64,000 nucleotides of DNA, from positions 1,116,001 through 1,180,000 of the forward strand of contig NZ_JARFIK010000001.1 in assembly GCF_029076695.1 (NCBI RefSeq), written 5' to 3'. Position numbers and translations under genes: made by a program. This DNA is from Adlercreutzia equolifaciens (lineage in GTDB: Bacteria > Actinomycetota > Coriobacteriia > Coriobacteriales > Eggerthellaceae). Positions 62,071 through 64,000 of this stretch are shown here, in pieces; within the stretch, counting starts at the first letter, position 1, and each line of letters opens with the position of its first letter. The notes beneath the pieces are model-generated. The model saw only the letters and a list, made by a program, of their open reading frames with translations. It was not told where the DNA came from and did no database searches.

Positions 62071-63175
62071 GGTCGCGGGGGTTGTGGCTGGGTTTCTTGG
62101 GTTCGGGGGTTTGGGGCTCGAAGGGATCGCGCTCGGAGTCTTCGGTCGAGGCCCCTTCGCGGTCAAGGCCGATGATGGCATAGAGCTCATCGCGGTCGAC
62201 GAACAGGCGGTCCGAGGGATCGGGAAGGGGCTCGCTGCTGCCGGCCTCTTCGGTAGCTGATGAAGAGGCGTGGACGGTGCCGTCTTTTACGTGGGGATCG
62301 TGGTCGGCCAAGGGGATTTCCAGCTTGTCCATGAGTACCGTGGGCTGGATATGCTCGCCCATGTCGTCCATCCAGCGGCCGCTCATGCGGTCGTACAGCT
62401 TCTTGCCACGGCGCTTGAACTTCTCCCAATTGGTGTCCGCTTGACGCTCGCGGGCTGTTTTGCCGACGGGGACGTGCACTTTGCGAGCGATAAAGCGTGC
62501 CGGGCGGGCCACGCTTTGCACCACGGTGTCGGAGTAGTCGCGCGGCGGCTTGGTGCGCCAGCCCATGATGAGGGACAGATAGCGCAACCCCAGGATGATG
62601 CCGGCGCATATCATGCCGGCGGTGTCGGGCAGAATACCGTTGGCCTTCAGGGGGCAGTAGATGATGCAGCCGATAAGAGCCGCGCTACCGTAGATGGGTC
62701 CTGTCTGGAAGGCCACGGGCGCGCGGTTCATGAGCACGTCGCGGGAGATGCCGCCGCCCACAGCGGTGATGGTGCCCAGCACCACCGAGGGAATGACGCC
62801 CAGGCCGGCCGAAAGGCTCTTCGAGGCGCCGATGATAGCCCATAGGGCAACGGAGATGTTGTCGAGCAAGTCAACGATAGGATCCAGGTAGGTGGCCAGT
62901 TTGCCAAAATAGAACACCACCATGCCGGCTATGGCGCAAGAGAGCAGGAACCAGGGGCTTTGGAAAGCGTACAGGCCGTACTGGCCGTAGCCCTGCAGCA
63001 GCACATCGCGGATAATGCCACCGCCCATGCCCGTGATGCAGGCGATGGCCACGGTGCCGAAGATATCGTAGCGGGCGCGCACGGCGGACATGCCGCCGGA
63101 CAGGCCACCGGTGATAGTGGCAGCGAACTCGAACCAGAAGGGGAGCGAGAAGGCGGTATCAAGCGTTTCTACCAT
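62042..63175 (-). CDS. TRIC/UPF0126-type cation channel with a long soluble tail
   Basis: The 377-residue protein has seven hydrophobic helices and the two glycine-rich repeats of the TRIC (UPF0126) family, GMGGGIIRDVLL and AVGGGISRDVLM. Prokaryotic TRIC proteins are trimeric K+/cation channels. Residues ~215-377 form an unusual hydrophilic C-terminal extension, basic then acidic/Pro-rich, absent from typical 200-residue members. ATG 63175 lies 4 bp after the stop of the upstream phospholipase gene, so the two are co-transcribed. Confidence 0.88.
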   Translation of the reverse strand: MVETLDTAFSLPFWFEFAATITGGLSGGMSAVRARYDIFGTVAIACITGMGGGIIRDVLLQGYGQYGLYAFQSPWFLLSCAIAGMVVFYFGKLATYLDPIVDLLDNISVALWAIIGASKSLSAGLGVIPSVVLGTITAVGGGISRDVLMNRAPVAFQTGPIYGSAALIGCIIYCPLKANGILPDTAGMICAGIILGLRYLSLIMGWRTKPPRDYSDTVVQSVARPARFIARKVHVPVGKTARERQADTNWEKFKRRGKKLYDRMSGRWMDDMGEHIQPTVLMDKLEIPLADHDPHVKDGTVHASSSATEEAGSSEPLPDPSDRLFVDRDELYAIIGLDREGASTEDSERDPFEPQTPEPKKPSHNPRDQKKKQSQKS

Positions 63176-63179
63176 GGGC

Positions 63180-64000
63180 CTAGTCCTCGGCAGGCGCGAC
63201 GGTTTCCACGGCCACGACGACGGCCACCACGGGCTCGCCGTAGAAATTCACGTCCTTGGTAAGCCGATGGGCGGCTTCCAGGTCGAACTGGTCGCTGTCC
63301 AGGGCCTCCATGGCGGCCAGGGCGCGGGTTTGCGCCTCTTGGCAAAGGTCCCAGAAGCTGGCCGTGCTCTGGGCCTCAAGGGCCGGATGCTGCCACAGGG
63401 CATGCTCCTCGTTGGCGAAGGCGCTGTAAGTACGCTCTTTCGCTTGATGGGACAGCGCGCTCATGATGGAGTGGGGGCGCACCAGGCGCTCCAGAGAGCC
63501 CAGGGCGCTGCGCTTCCAGCCGCCCGACGAGTGCACCAGGCGCTGGGCGCGGCGGTTGGCCTTGACCGAGGCCTTGAAAAGATTCTCGGGGATATCCAGA
63601 TCGAAAGCATCTTTGACCGCCTGGGCATAGAGCTGCGACAAGGTGGTAAGCAAAGCGTCGGAGCCTTTGAGGATGGCCGTGGCCGGCTGATAGGTGGCCA
63701 CGGTCTCGCCGCGCTTCGCGGTAAGCACCAGCTCGTCGAGCTCGGTTTCAATGAGAGCGTGCACTTCGGCGTGATCCTCGGGATTGAGCCCTTCCACGCC
63801 GGCATTCACCAGGGCCTGCTCCTGGCTGAAGATGAGCGGATGAACGGTGCGGTCCAACTCGTAGTGGCCCACGAATCCGAGCACGTAGGCGCGGGCCGCC
63901 GAACGGGAGGCAGCGGGCAAGGTAGCCACGGCGCGCTTAAGAGCCAGCAGGAACTCGGCGGGGTGTGTGCGATGCAAGGTGCTTCCCACCTGCGCGTAGC
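63180..64000 (-). CDS. Zinc-dependent phospholipase C family protein, 5' end outside the window
   Basis: The frame is open to the window edge (GTG 63989 is internal or an alternative start), so only the C-terminal 270 or so residues are seen. LHRTHPAEFLLAL, YVLGFVGHYELDRTVHPLI and EVHALIETELDELVL match the zinc-dependent phospholipase C/S1-P1 nuclease-like fold, with His/Asp metal ligands. Such proteins are common in this family of bacteria; substrate unknown. It is followed directly by the TRIC-type gene. Confidence 0.8.
   Translation of the reverse strand, partial: YAQVGSTLHRTHPAEFLLALKRAVATLPAASRSAARAYVLGFVGHYELDRTVHPLIFSQEQALVNAGVEGLNPEDHAEVHALIETELDELVLTAKRGETVATYQPATAILKGSDALLTTLSQLYAQAVKDAFDLDIPENLFKASVKANRRAQRLVHSSGGWKRSALGSLERLVRPHSIMSALSHQAKERTYSAFANEEHALWQHPALEAQSTASFWDLCQEAQTRALAAMEALDSDQFDLEAAHRLTKDVNFYGEPVVAVVVAVETVAPAED

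Overview
The window reads as a high-GC, dense stretch of chromosome from a gut-type actinobacterium of the class Coriobacteriia, most likely the family Eggerthellaceae (Adlercreutzia/Eggerthella relatives). The basis is the combination of several Tat-exported FAD_binding_2 reductases, LuxR-type regulators carrying a roughly 12-helix membrane domain, an oleate hydratase, and actinobacterial-style ribosomal proteins. This is inference from gene content; no 16S rRNA is present. No tRNA, rRNA, CRISPR array, prophage or transposase was seen.

Layout. 1-2600: 3' part of a sigma-54 activator, then etfB-etfA behind a textbook -24/-12 promoter that overlaps a perfect 15-bp inverted repeat. 2800-4090: dtd and a DJ-1/PfpI protein. 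4446-7958: Tat flavoprotein convergent with a membrane LuxR regulator. 7959-9094: 1.1 kb of gene-free, repeat-rich DNA. 9095-12734: infA-rpmJ-rpsM-rpsK-rpsD-rpoA-rplQ. 13056-16815: NCS2 permease, a small acidic protein, a lone EcfT and an EamA transporter. 16944-22441: oleate hydratase, a second Tat flavoprotein and a divergent membrane LuxR regulator. 22571-30245: enolase, a HigB/HigA-type toxin-antitoxin pair, an archaeal-type ornithine cyclodeaminase homologue, moeA, mogA, alr and a family-4 uracil-DNA glycosylase. 30291-33646: CorA-like transporter, folC, acpP and hpf. 33854-38772: nhaA, then csoR-copA behind a clear CsoR-type operator. 38864-45693: a Cys-rich protein, glmU, a third Tat flavoprotein, prs, pth and an MFS transporter. 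45799-49577: ABC-F ATPase, YigZ, MATE. 49680-50425: a TacA/TacT-type toxin-antitoxin pair. 50465-53459: a queuosine-precursor operon (queD, queE, queC, queF) with an attenuator-like leader. 53614-64000: a RecJ nuclease fused to a RecQ-like helicase, a RelA/SpoT enzyme, an MBL hydrolase, a PiT phosphate permease with its DUF47 partner, a TRIC-type membrane protein and a partial zinc-dependent phospholipase C family protein.

How the genes work together. Extracytoplasmic flavoprotein reductases, each probably lipid-anchored after Tat export, appear three times; two sit next to membrane-bound LuxR regulators that may sense the substrate. The ETF genes appear to be switched by sigma-54. Copper export, queuosine synthesis and both toxin-antitoxin pairs each carry recognisable local control DNA. 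The most unusual points are the sigma-54/inverted-repeat arrangement before etfB, the RecJ-helicase fusion, the queD leader, and a 120-bp inverted-repeat element between queC and queF.
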